From: Thiocystis violacea
GTDB taxonomy: Bacteria; Pseudomonadota; Gammaproteobacteria; Chromatiales; Chromatiaceae
Direction: 5' to 3'
NCBI RefSeq assembly: GCF_016583565.1
Contig: NZ_NRRF01000043.1
Location: forward strand, 1-44,579
Length of the DNA stretch: 44,579 nucleotides
In this document: piece by piece, positions 7,835 through 16,900 of the stretch
How the letters are laid out: each line of letters begins with the position of its first letter
Numbering within the stretch: position 1 is the stretch's first letter
The notes under the pieces: generated by a model
Told to the model about the DNA's origin: nothing
The model's input: only the letters and a program-made list of their open reading frames with translations
Database searches by the model: none
Program-made: the position numbers and the translations under genes

Positions 7835-8539
7835 CTAGAGGGCTTCCTGCATGGCGCGCCGCACCAGTGGGATGCTCGGCTGGCGCTGCTCGCGCAGGCT
7901 GAGGCTGTCGACGCGTGCGAGTAGGTCCATCAGCGACCCCGGATCGCGTGGATAGTGGTGCATGATGAAACGCACCAGGTCCGGGCTCAGGCGCAGACCG
8001 CGCCGCTCGGCCGATTGGGTCAGGAGCCGCGCGCACTCCTCTTCCCCGAGCGGCTGCAGGCAGTAGCGCGGCCCCCAGAGCAGGCGGGATGCGAGGTCGG
8101 GCAGCGCCACGGGGATGGCGTCCGGCGCGGCATCCGCCGCCATGAAGAGGTGACGCCCGAGCTCGCGCATGCGATTGAAGAGGGCGAAGAGGGCCTTTTC
8201 CCACTCCGCCTCGCCGACGACCTCTTGAATGTCGTCGATCGCGACGAGGTCGAGACGCTCCAGATCGTCCAGTAGGCTCGGCGCGAGGCCGCGCGTGCCC
8301 AGCGGCACGAAGTGGGCTTGACGCCCAGCGGAGACGGCTGCCAAACACGCAGCCTGGAGCAGGTGCGTCTTACCTGTTCCAGGGCTCCCGAACAGGAAGA
8401 GGAAGGGTTCGCCGGCGCCCTCCGCGCTGGCGGTGATGGCCGCGACGGCCTCCGAGTTCGGTCCCGGCAAATACTCGGCCAAGCTCGGCTCGCGGCCGAG
8501 CTCGAGGGGCAGGTGAAGCTGCTGAAAGGCTGTAGACAA
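7835..8539 (-). CDS. hda: DnaA regulatory inactivator Hda
   Basis: A 234-residue AAA+ protein of the DnaA/Hda type. Hda binds the DNA-loaded sliding clamp and promotes hydrolysis of DnaA-bound ATP, limiting replication to once per cycle. A complete Walker A (GSPGTGKTHL, about residues 51-60) and a Walker B-like VAIDDIQEV are visible, and the N-terminus QLHLPLELG carries the clamp-binding-like segment. The protein lacks the DNA-binding domain IV of DnaA, as expected. The first usable start is a TTG at 8539; no in-frame ATG precedes the conserved N-terminus. It follows wrbA after 21 bases on the same strand. Confidence 0.92.
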   Translation of the reverse strand: MSTAFQQLHLPLELGREPSLAEYLPGPNSEAVAAITASAEGAGEPFLFLFGSPGTGKTHLLQAACLAAVSAGRQAHFVPLGTRGLAPSLLDDLERLDLVAIDDIQEVVGEAEWEKALFALFNRMRELGRHLFMAADAAPDAIPVALPDLASRLLWGPRYCLQPLGEEECARLLTQSAERRGLRLSPDLVRFIMHHYPRDPGSLMDLLARVDSLSLREQRQPSIPLVRRAMQEAL

Positions 8540-8560
8540 AGGAGCCGTTGCCCGCGTCGC

Positions 8561-9553
<993 letters not shown>

Positions 9554-10129
9554 ATGTCTTCACTCTCTGCCGTGCGCCTTCGGGGCCGCGCGTGGCCGCT
9601 CGTCATGGCCGTCACCCTTGGCGCTGCGATCCTCTGGTTCAGCGTCGCCCTGGCGGCGACCCGTGATCCGGTCCAGCACTTCTTCGATTCAACCTTCGGG
9701 GATTTCAAGGAGGAGCTGCAAACCGCGAAGGAGGCGGGCAAGGCAGGCGTCTTGCTCATGTTCGAGATGGACGAATGTCCCTTCTGCCAACGCATGAAGA
9801 GCACCGTCTTGAATCAATCCGAGGTTCAGGACTACTTCAAGGAGCACTTCCTCATCTTCCCGGTCGATATCGAGGGTGACATCGAGATCACGAATTTCTC
9901 CGGCGAGGCGATGAAGCAGAAGGATTTCGCGCTCAAGTCCTACCGCGTGCGCGCGACCCCCGTTTTTGCGTTCTTCGACCTCGAAGGCAATCTGGTCGCC
10001 AAATACATCGGGGCCACGCGTGATGCCGATGAGTTCTTGCTGCTAGGCGCCTATGTGGTCGACGGGCATTACAAGGACGTCAGCTTCCAGCAGTACAAGC
10101 GGGACAGGCAGAAGACGTCGGTGCAATGA
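9554..10129 (+). CDS. Exported thioredoxin-fold protein (SoxW-like)
   Basis: A 191-residue protein with an N-terminal membrane or signal segment (about residues 14-35, ending VALAA) and a thioredoxin fold. The active-site CPFC is at residues 75-78 and the cis-proline segment RATPVFAFFD at about 132-141. This pattern fits periplasmic thioredoxins of the SoxW / thioredoxin_7 type, which reduce disulfides in exported proteins, in some sulfur oxidisers those of the Sox system. No sox genes lie nearby, so the partner is unknown. AGGAGG precedes the ATG at 9554. Confidence 0.83.
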   Translation: MSSLSAVRLRGRAWPLVMAVTLGAAILWFSVALAATRDPVQHFFDSTFGDFKEELQTAKEAGKAGVLLMFEMDECPFCQRMKSTVLNQSEVQDYFKEHFLIFPVDIEGDIEITNFSGEAMKQKDFALKSYRVRATPVFAFFDLEGNLVAKYIGATRDADEFLLLGAYVVDGHYKDVSFQQYKRDRQKTSVQ

Positions 10130-10278
10130 ACGAGCCGTCTGAGCACAAGCCGCGCCGGTGCCTGGGCGGATGCCGGCAATGACCTTGACCGCAAAGACGC
10201 GGGTTGCTCGGATGGTCGGCGCTCATGGGCCGAGCCACAACGGATGCGGCATTGGGCCGCGATCGCGAGGAGTCGAAG

Positions 10279-10569
10279 ATGGATGATCAGCACGCGGAGC
10301 AGAGGGTCTGTTATCGCTGTGTCGTCGGTGGGCGTGTGCAGGGTGTTTTCTTTCGCGCCTCTGCCCGTGAGCAGGCGATGCGCCTTGGTGTGACCGGCTA
10401 TGCGCGCAACTTGCCGGATGGGCGCGTGGAGGTGTTGGTCTGCGGCGAATCCGCGGCTGTGGCCCAGTTGCGTGACTGGCTTCGCACGGGACCGACGGCG
10501 GCCCAGGTGACGGGCGTGGCCTGTGAACCCTTGGATTATCACCCGCATCCGGGGTTCGTCATCGATTAG
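10279..10569 (+). CDS. Acylphosphatase
   Basis: A 96-residue acylphosphatase, which hydrolyses carboxyl-phosphate bonds such as those of acetyl phosphate or carbamoyl phosphate in the cytosol. The catalytic Arg lies in GRVQGVFFR and the catalytic Asn in GYARNLPDGRVEV, both at the usual spacing. GAGGAG sits eight bases before the ATG at 10279, and this start gives the normal family length; the frame extends further upstream without family similarity. It converges on cpdA, with 12 bases between the stop codons. Confidence 0.93.
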   Translation: MDDQHAEQRVCYRCVVGGRVQGVFFRASAREQAMRLGVTGYARNLPDGRVEVLVCGESAAVAQLRDWLRTGPTAAQVTGVACEPLDYHPHPGFVID

Positions 10570-10581
10570 CCGCGCGCTCGA

Positions 10582-11367
10582 TCAGTAGCCTTCGGCCTGA
10601 TGGAGGGGCTGCTCGGCGTACTGGTCGAGCCGCACGATCTCGGTGGTGAAGTGGCCATCCGGGTAGAGCAGGAGTTCGCGATAGCCGGGCGGGCTGGTGT
10701 CGATGGCGAAGTCCTTGCTCCCCGGTAGGAACTGAAAGCAGGTCGAGGGCGTTCCGAGAACGGAGCAGCCGCCGTGCCGGACCATAAAGGCTTGGTGGAC
10801 ATGCCCGAAGAGGATGGCCTTGACCTGTGGATGCTGCTCGCAGAGTTCCATCAGCTCGGTGCCGTTGTCCACGCCCATCGTGTCCATCCAGGCACTCTGG
10901 ATCGGCACCGGGTGATGGTGCAGAAAGATCATGGTCGGCGCGCTGTTCCCAGCCAGCAGGTCGCTGAGCTGGTTCATCTGAGCCTCTGTGAGGTGCCCGC
11001 CGTCACTGCCCGGAACGCTCGAATCCAGGAAGACCAGATTCCAGTCATCCAATCGGCGCAAGGCGACGGGTCCGACCGCCGCGCTGCCGAGATAGGTGTC
11101 CATGAGCGCGAGATCGTCGTGATTTCCGGCGACACAGAAATGCGGCAGCTCGGTTCGTTTCAGCGTCTCGCGCAGGTAGCGGTACCCGGCGGGGGTCTCG
11201 TCATGCACCAGATCGCCGCTCAAAATGAGCGCTCCGGCTGGTGGAGAGGACGACAGGGCGAGCTCTAAGACCGCCTCGAAGCTATCCCGCGTCGTCATCC
11301 CGAGAAGCTGACCGCTGGAATCGCCGAATAGATGCAGGTCCGTCAATTGCAGCAGGCGCAGAGGCAT
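10582..11367 (-). CDS. cpdA: 3',5'-cyclic-AMP phosphodiesterase CpdA
   Basis: A 261-residue class III metallophosphoesterase. CpdA hydrolyses cyclic AMP to AMP and so sets the level of CRP-cAMP signalling. All metal-binding blocks are visible in order: TDLH, SGDLVHD, AGNHDD, LHHHPVP and FGHVHQ. The start at 11367 (MPLRLLQLTDLHLF) puts the first motif near the N-terminus, with GACGAG as a weak ribosome site. An alternative ATG at 11451 would add 28 residues; E. coli CpdA has about 15 residues before this motif, so the choice is uncertain. It is a single gene. Confidence 0.88.
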   Translation of the reverse strand: MPLRLLQLTDLHLFGDSSGQLLGMTTRDSFEAVLELALSSSPPAGALILSGDLVHDETPAGYRYLRETLKRTELPHFCVAGNHDDLALMDTYLGSAAVGPVALRRLDDWNLVFLDSSVPGSDGGHLTEAQMNQLSDLLAGNSAPTMIFLHHHPVPIQSAWMDTMGVDNGTELMELCEQHPQVKAILFGHVHQAFMVRHGGCSVLGTPSTCFQFLPGSKDFAIDTSPPGYRELLLYPDGHFTTEIVRLDQYAEQPLHQAEGY

Positions 11368-11451
11368 CGTTTTCTCGTCTGTCTTGCTAGCATTCTGGCG
11401 CTGTAGAGGATGGCGAATGGTAACGACTTGGTTGGGCTTGTGTGCCGACAT

Positions 11452-11889
11452 GCGTGGTTCCCGATAATCCGGCTGACGGGGAGATCCTCAGAAGCTCGAA
11501 AGCTCTTCCCCGCTTTTCTATCAGCCGTTCAGGTCCCTCAACAATGAACCCGTTCACGTGTCCTTAATGGTTGATCATGTGGCGCAACCGGAGTGAGAGA
11601 TAGTTCACAAGATCGGCGCGCTCGCAGGTACTCTTGTCGGGAGCCGCCGGGCGCCTGGACAGTCTCCGGGGTAGTGAGTCGCGGCTGTCAAGTGCCGTGT
11701 CGGGAGCATGCCCGGTGATCACAGGGGAAGCAGGGCGGATGTCTCTGCCGGGCGGCCCACAGGCTCCTCCGCTTGGCTGGGCATGGATGGGACCTTGCCG
11801 ATCTGGGTTCGGATGCGGGGTTTTAATTCCCGCTCATCGCCCCGATATTGCGCCCGTGAAGGGCTTCCAGGCACCCTGCGTCAAGCTCA
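11452..11889. other. Intergenic region, no gene seen
   Basis: About 440 bases between cpdA and the rubrerythrin promoter region hold no supportable gene or RNA. Two short open frames on the plus strand are GC-rich read-through products without ribosome sites. Confidence 0.45.
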
Positions 11890-11895
11890 TATAAC
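11890..11895 (+). promoter_or_regulatory. Possible -10 element of the rubrerythrin gene
   Basis: TATAAC lies where transcription would begin near 11902, two bases before the leader hairpin at 11904. No good -35 hexamer is found at 16-18 bases upstream, so an activator may be needed or the site may be spurious. Confidence 0.35.
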
Positions 11896-11903
11896 TAGAC
11901 TAT

Positions 11904-11943
11904 CGGCGTCATTGGAACAAACAATTTCTTTCCAATGACGCCG
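11904..11943 (+). promoter_or_regulatory. Perfect 14-bp inverted repeat in the rubrerythrin leader
   Basis: CGGCGTCATTGGAA (11904-11917) and TTCCAATGACGCCG (11930-11943) are exact complements around a 12-base AT-rich loop. The element ends 62 bases before the rubrerythrin start. No T-run follows on either strand. It is either a leader RNA hairpin or a DNA operator. Confidence 0.75.
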
Positions 11944-12005
11944 GAAACTAAGGTTTTAGCCGTTCGCACGGCCCCCATCCAACCGGTCATCACGAGGAGA
12001 GCTAC

Positions 12006-12425
12006 ATGGAACTCAAGGGCAGCAAGACTGAGCAGAGTCTGAAAGAAGCCTTCGCAGGTGAGTCTCAAGCCAACCGTCGGTACCTCTACTTCGCCGCTAA
12101 GGCCGATGTCGAGGGCTACAATGACGTCGCCGCTGTCTTCCGCTCGACGGCTGAGGGCGAGACCGGACACGCACATGGACATCTGGAGTATCTGGAGGCC
12201 GTGGGTGATCCCGCCACGGGACTTCCGATCGGCGGCACCTCGGACAACCTGAAGGCCGCTATCGCCGGCGAGACGCACGAGTACACCGATATGTATCCCG
12301 GCATGGCCAAGGCGGCACGCGACGAAGGCTTCGACGAGATCGCCGACTGGTTCGAGACGCTGGCCAAGGCCGAGCGCTCGCATGCCAACCGCTTCCAGAA
12401 GGCGTTGGACAATCTCGATGTCTAA
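12006..12425 (+). CDS. Rubrerythrin (diiron domain only)
   Basis: A 139-residue ferritin-like four-helix protein of the rubrerythrin family, which uses a diiron centre to reduce hydrogen peroxide. The ligand motifs are visible: [17 protein letters not shown] near the N-terminus, [10 protein letters not shown] (ExxH), [10 protein letters not shown], and AERSHANRF (second ExxH). The C-terminal rubredoxin FeS4 domain of classical rubrerythrins is missing; the protein ends soon after the last helix, so electrons must come from a separate partner. AGGAGAG lies before the ATG at 12006. It is a single gene with its own leader hairpin and terminator. Confidence 0.93.
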   Translation: MELKGSKTEQSLKEAFAGESQANRRYLYFAAKADVEGYNDVAAVFRSTAEGETGHAHGHLEYLEAVGDPATGLPIGGTSDNLKAAIAGETHEYTDMYPGMAKAARDEGFDEIADWFETLAKAERSHANRFQKALDNLDV

Positions 12426-12451
12426 ACGCTGACCGATCGGTCGCGAAGTGG

Positions 12452-12478
12452 AAAGGGGTGCTCGGCACCCCTTTTTTT
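12452..12478 (+). terminator. Intrinsic terminator of the rubrerythrin gene
   Basis: GGGGTGC (12455-12461) pairs with GCACCCC (12465-12471) around a TCG loop, with an A/T extension of the stem and a run of seven T. It starts 27 bases after the stop codon. Read leftward it has only four T, so it may weakly act on the mltD side too. Confidence 0.92.
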
Positions 12479-12795
12479 GTCCGGGGTGTTCTCTCCCAAG
12501 AGGCTGCGCGGTGCGAGTTGGGCCTCGGGGCGAGGCAAGCATCCAGTCGCTGGGGTAACGGGCTGGAAGTATTCGCGGTTGAAAACCGCCAACGCAGAAT
12601 CCCGAGAGCCTTGGATGAACGGGTCTGCGCCCGGCGTCTCGCAGCCCCGGCAAACGTCCGATCCGAGAGCATCGGTTCGATGAAAGCGATCCGTCTGGAA
12701 GGCGCGCCTCGAACCTTGATGATCGAAGTCAGTGGGGGCGGACGGGGCTGGCTTGGCTGGGGGAGGACACATCCCTGTGTCAGGCCAGCTGGTCG
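12479..12795. other. Intergenic region, no gene seen
   Basis: Between the rubrerythrin terminator and the mltD stop codon I see only out-of-frame open reading on both strands, without ribosome sites or family similarity. Confidence 0.45.
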
Positions 12796-14328
12796 TCAAA
12801 TTCCGACGATCAGCTTCTGTCCGGTTCGAATGTGGTTATCTTCCGGGCGCATCTTGTTCAGCTTACGCAGTTGAGCCACGGTGATCCCGTTCTGTACGGC
12901 GACGCGGTACAGGGTTTCCTGCGGCTTGACCACATGGTACTTCGCCTTGGTCGCTCCGGTTCTGGATTGACTCGCCGAATTGGTCTTCGCGACCTGCGCC
13001 TTGATGGATCCGTTGACTGGCTTGGTCGAGGTGGAGACCTGTGCAACCACGGTCCTGGGCGGGGCGGGACGTGGGTCGGCCTTGGCCACCAGCACCGGTC
13101 TCTGTGGTGGTGTGGGCTGACTGGCGATACGGCGCGTCGTCCCCTGGGGCAGCCAGATCGTGCTACCGGCCGGAATCGCGGCCTTGCCATCCAAGACGGC
13201 GTCGCGCCAGTGTCGGTTGAGCTGCGCGAGCTGGTACTTGGTCGTGCCATAGTGGCGGGCGAGATGGTCTGCGGGCACGCTATTGCGCAGCACGAGGCGG
13301 TCGTGCAGCCAAGGCTCCTCGTAGCGAACGCCTTCGGGGAAGTAGCGGCTTGGGTTTCCCGCGACCTCGCGTGCCGCGATGAACTCTGCATAGAAGTTGC
13401 GTGAGGCGAAGCCAAAGTACTTCCCGTCGTAGTTCTCTACGATACGACCGATATCGTTGCCGTAGAGCTCCTTGGCGTTGGCCATGCCGCCTTGGCCGTG
13501 GTTGTAGGAGGTGATGGCGAGCGGCCAGCTACCCAGCTTGCGGTAGGCTTGGGACAGGTAGTGCGCGGCTCCGTCGGCGGCCAGGATGGGGTCGAAGCGT
13601 TCATCGATCTGGCGATCCACGGTCATGTACTGTCGCCCCGTGGATGGCATGAATTGCCAGATGCCGCCGGCGCCTACACTCGAGCGTGCGTTGGCCTGGA
13701 AGGAGGACTCGACGTGCGGCAAGTAGGCGAGATCCTCGGGGACGCCCTGGTTGCGCATGATCTCGCGGAAGATCTGGTCATAGCTGCCGCTGATCTCGAC
13801 GCCGCGGCGGAAGCGCTCACGCAAGCCGCGCTGCGTGCGCACACGCTCGGATGCGCCATAGACGGCCGATATGCCACCGGATCGCTTGAATTTGTCCAGT
13901 AATTCCTTGTCGACACTGCTCAGGCTCTGGTTGGAGCGCACCCGCTGCTCCAGATCCGCAAGCTGGCTGGTGTAGTAATGCTTGCGCGATTCGATCTGGG
14001 ATTTCTGTGTCGCCGTGTAGCTATCCTGGACCGCGCCAGGGAGCTTGACGACCTCATAGATGACGTCCAGATGCTCGTCGTCGTGGATGGCGACTTCGCC
14101 CCGGCCCCAGACGCCGTAGACATGACGCCAGAAGTCGACGTTGCTCTCGAGCTCGGCCGGTACCGGGAAGGTGCGCGAGTCGCCATAGCTGTGACGCGTC
14201 TGACCAATGTCGCTACCGTCACTCAGTGGTCTTTCGCCTCCGGTCCCGGCGCAGCCCGACATGACCAGCGCGAAGACGGAAAGCATTGAAGCCCACAGCA
14301 CGCGGGCCTGCATGGTTTCAGATCGCAT
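12796..14328 (-). CDS. mltD: Membrane-bound lytic murein transglycosylase D (MltD-like) lipoprotein
   Basis: A 510-residue peptidoglycan lytic transglycosylase. The N-terminus is a lipoprotein signal with a lipobox-like VMSGC (Cys at residue 26), so it is probably anchored in the outer membrane. The SLT catalytic domain (about residues 195-330) shows the catalytic Glu in LPHVESSFQ and the motifs GAGGIWQFMPSTGR and ITSYNHGQGG. A degenerate LysM-like segment lies near 370-415, and a clear LysM closes the protein (YHVVKPQETLYRVAV ... TGQKLIVGI). The ATG at 14328 is preferred, with AGGGGG upstream; earlier starts would bury the signal peptide. Confidence 0.92.
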   Translation of the reverse strand: MRSETMQARVLWASMLSVFALVMSGCAGTGGERPLSDGSDIGQTRHSYGDSRTFPVPAELESNVDFWRHVYGVWGRGEVAIHDDEHLDVIYEVVKLPGAVQDSYTATQKSQIESRKHYYTSQLADLEQRVRSNQSLSSVDKELLDKFKRSGGISAVYGASERVRTQRGLRERFRRGVEISGSYDQIFREIMRNQGVPEDLAYLPHVESSFQANARSSVGAGGIWQFMPSTGRQYMTVDRQIDERFDPILAADGAAHYLSQAYRKLGSWPLAITSYNHGQGGMANAKELYGNDIGRIVENYDGKYFGFASRNFYAEFIAAREVAGNPSRYFPEGVRYEEPWLHDRLVLRNSVPADHLARHYGTTKYQLAQLNRHWRDAVLDGKAAIPAGSTIWLPQGTTRRIASQPTPPQRPVLVAKADPRPAPPRTVVAQVSTSTKPVNGSIKAQVAKTNSASQSRTGATKAKYHVVKPQETLYRVAVQNGITVAQLRKLNKMRPEDNHIRTGQKLIVGI

Positions 14329-14446
14329 TGTCAGAAAATCCCCCTGAAATATCGAGACTCTAGCACGAATCTCTCCCAACAAACGCGAAGTGTCGCCCAC
14401 GAGGAACCGCTTTGCAATGCGCAAATTCCCCTACGAGACCGGTGAT

Positions 14447-15037
14447 TTAGGCGCCGAGCGGGTCGATGCCCGCGGCTTCGAGCAAGGCGATGAGCCGAAT
14501 GAGCGGCAGGCCGATCAGGGCGTTCGGGTCGTCGCCCTCGAGCCGTTCGAAGAGCGCGATGCCGAGCCCCTCGGATTTGAAGCTTCCGGCACAGTCGTAG
14601 GGCTGCTCGCGATCCACATAGCCGTGGATTTGTGCCTCGCTCAGGGTGCGGAAGTGCACACGAAAGGGTTCCACCAGGGTTTGGGCCTGTCCGCTGCGAG
14701 CGTCCAGGAGACAGAGCCCGGTCTGGAAGACCACCGTGCGGCCCGAGGCGCGCTCTAGTTGCTCGATCGCCGTCTCCCGGTTGCCCGGCTTGCCGAGGAT
14801 CGCATCATCCAGACAAGCGACCTGATCCGAGCCGATGATGAGCGCGTGCGGGTGCGTCTGAGCCACCGCGCGTGCCTTGGCTTCGGCCAATCTGAGCACC
14901 AGCACCTGTGCCGGCTCATTCGGGCGGCGGCGCTCGTCGACGTCAGGTGAGGCGGTTGCGAAGGTCAAGCCGAGGCGTTCCAGCAGGGCGCGTCGATAGA
15001 CCGACGTGGATGCGAGCACCAATGGAGTCGGCGTCAT
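14447..15037 (-). CDS. Maf family nucleotide pyrophosphatase, YceF type
   Basis: A 196-residue Maf/HAM1-like pyrophosphatase. The sequence is closer to E. coli YceF (7-methyl-GTP pyrophosphatase) than to YhdE: it has LASTSVYRRALLERL at the start, IIGSDQVACLD, and CAGSFKSEGLGIALFERLEG. It would clear modified nucleotides from the cytosolic pool. Length is normal. It lies six bases after the small CPXCG gene on the same strand. In E. coli, yceF also sits beside a small gene, but that one is unrelated. Confidence 0.92.
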   Translation of the reverse strand: MTPTPLVLASTSVYRRALLERLGLTFATASPDVDERRRPNEPAQVLVLRLAEAKARAVAQTHPHALIIGSDQVACLDDAILGKPGNRETAIEQLERASGRTVVFQTGLCLLDARSGQAQTLVEPFRVHFRTLSEAQIHGYVDREQPYDCAGSFKSEGLGIALFERLEGDDPNALIGLPLIRLIALLEAAGIDPLGA

Positions 15038-15043
15038 CGGTAT

Positions 15044-15241
15044 CTAGTCTCCCTCTCTGGTCAGGGTCACGCGGAAGTCGTCGTCAGGCGTTGGACTCAG
15101 GGTGAGGTTGACCAGGATGGGGGAGCAGCAGATCTGACAGTCTTCCACATAGCAGCGGTCTCCGGCGGTCAGGTCGATCTCCATCTCCAGAGGCGCATCG
15201 CACCAGGGGCAGACCGCGTTCAGGCTCTCGATGGGATTCAC
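15044..15241 (-). CDS. CPXCG-motif cysteine-rich protein
   Basis: A 65-residue protein of the CPXCG-motif family of unknown function. Four cysteines arranged as CPWC and CQICC suggest one zinc- or iron-binding site. The start codon is GTG at 15241. It lies between zwf (57 bases upstream) and the Maf gene (six bases downstream) on the same strand, so it may be part of the same transcript. Confidence 0.85.
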   Translation of the reverse strand: MNPIESLNAVCPWCDAPLEMEIDLTAGDRCYVEDCQICCSPILVNLTLSPTPDDDFRVTLTREGD

Positions 15242-15298
15242 GGCGTTTCACCACGGCTGTTCGCTCGGTTCAGTTGGTCTCGGCTCAAGGGACTCGGT

Positions 15299-16831
15299 TC
15301 AAGGGGTCTCGATGCGCCGCCATAGGCGACCATCGTTCTTGAGCAGGTCGCCGGCCGCGGCCGGACCCCAGGTCCCGGCCGCGTAGTTGGGGAAATTGCG
15401 CGCGGGCAGGGCGGTCCAGACATCCATGACGGACTCGACGATCTCCCAGCCCTTTTCGACTGTATCCGCGTGCTTGAAGAGGGTGGCGTCGCCGTTCATG
15501 CAGTCGTAGATCAAGGTCTCGTAGCCGGTCGCGGGGGCGTTACCGAAATAGTCGGCGTAGCAGAAGTTCATGTTGACTGTGCCGACCCGCATGCGCGGCC
15601 CGGGGATCTTGGCGCCGAAACTCATCTGAATGCCTTCGTTGGGCTGGATACGCAACACCAGCCGATCCGGGGTCATCTGCTCGACGTCCGTATTCTTGAA
15701 CATGATCTTGGGCGCGCGCCTGTACTGGATGACGATCTCGGTGTACTGGGCCGGCAGGCGTTTGCCCGTGCGCAGATAGAAGGGCACGCCGGCCCAGCGC
15801 CAATTGTCCATGGTGAGCTTGAGCGCCGCATAGGTTTCTCGGCCCGAGTTGGGCGAGACGCCCGGAGATGAGCGATAGGCCGGCACCTTTTCGCCGCTGG
15901 GCATGACGCCCTCGCCGTATTGACCCCGCACGGCATGCGTCAGGACTTCCTCCGGGGTCAGTGGATGCACGGCGTCCAGCACCTTGTTGATCTCATCGCG
16001 CACCGCCTGGGACTCGAAGGAGTTGGGCGGCTCCATGGCCAGGAATCCCAGAAGCACCAGGACGTGATTGGGAATCATGTCGCGCAGGGCGCCAGCCTGC
16101 TCGTAATACTCGCCGCGATGCTCGACACCCACGGATTCAGCGACCGTGATCTGGACGTGGTCGATGTGCTGGCGGTTCCAGAAGGGCTCGATGAAGCCGT
16201 TCGCGAACCGGAACACCATGATGTTCTGAACCGTTTCCTTGCCGAGATAGTGATCGATCCGATAGATCTGACCCTCGTCCAAGGTCTCGTGCAGCATCCG
16301 GTTGAGCGCCTTGGCGCTCTCGACGTCGTTGCCGAAGGGCTTTTCGATGATGACGCGGCGCCAGTCTTCTGCTGATTCCGCTGTCAGTCCGACGGCGCCC
16401 AGGTGCCGGGTGATGTCGCCGAAGAGACTCGGCGGCACGGCCAGGTAGAAGAGATAATTGCCCTCGGTGCCACGCTCCGCGTCCAGCCGAGACAGACGCT
16501 CGCAGAGCGCCATGTAGGTGGTCTCCTCCTTGATGTTGCCCTGCATGTAATGCAGTCGCTGACAGAGGCGTGACCAGGTCTCGGCGTCCCAGGCGGCGCC
16601 GACATGCTGCCTGACCTCGTCGGCCATGCCGTCGCGAAAGCTCTCGTCGTCGAGCTCGAGCCGGTCGAGACCGAGAATCGCGAAGGTGTCGGGCAGCAGA
16701 TGGCCTTGGCACAGATAGAAGAGGGCGGGAATCAGCTTGCGCTTGGTCAGGTCGCCACCGGCGCCGAAGATGATCATGACGTTCGGCGGGGCCGGCGGGG
16801 CGATCTCTGAGGTCAGACGTTCGTCGGTCAC
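15299..16831 (-). CDS. zwf: Glucose-6-phosphate 1-dehydrogenase
   Basis: A 510-residue enzyme that oxidises glucose 6-phosphate to 6-phosphogluconolactone with NADP+, the entry to the oxidative pentose phosphate pathway. The nucleotide-binding loop FGAGGDLTKRKL is at residues about 22-33. The active-site RIDHYLGKE is near residue 195, and the C-terminal half has the usual substrate-binding blocks. Length is normal. The start is GTG at 16831, with CAGGAG about eight bases upstream. It follows gnd after 69 bases and glgX further upstream, so stored glycogen, debranching and NADPH production are plausibly co-expressed. Confidence 0.96.
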   Translation of the reverse strand: MTDERLTSEIAPPAPPNVMIIFGAGGDLTKRKLIPALFYLCQGHLLPDTFAILGLDRLELDDESFRDGMADEVRQHVGAAWDAETWSRLCQRLHYMQGNIKEETTYMALCERLSRLDAERGTEGNYLFYLAVPPSLFGDITRHLGAVGLTAESAEDWRRVIIEKPFGNDVESAKALNRMLHETLDEGQIYRIDHYLGKETVQNIMVFRFANGFIEPFWNRQHIDHVQITVAESVGVEHRGEYYEQAGALRDMIPNHVLVLLGFLAMEPPNSFESQAVRDEINKVLDAVHPLTPEEVLTHAVRGQYGEGVMPSGEKVPAYRSSPGVSPNSGRETYAALKLTMDNWRWAGVPFYLRTGKRLPAQYTEIVIQYRRAPKIMFKNTDVEQMTPDRLVLRIQPNEGIQMSFGAKIPGPRMRVGTVNMNFCYADYFGNAPATGYETLIYDCMNGDATLFKHADTVEKGWEIVESVMDVWTALPARNFPNYAAGTWGPAAAGDLLKNDGRLWRRIETP

Positions 16832-16900
16832 CAGGCTTCTCCTGAGGCGCGATCCGTGAGGTCGATGGCTCGCCGAGCGGCGAGCGCGAAGAGGGCGCGG

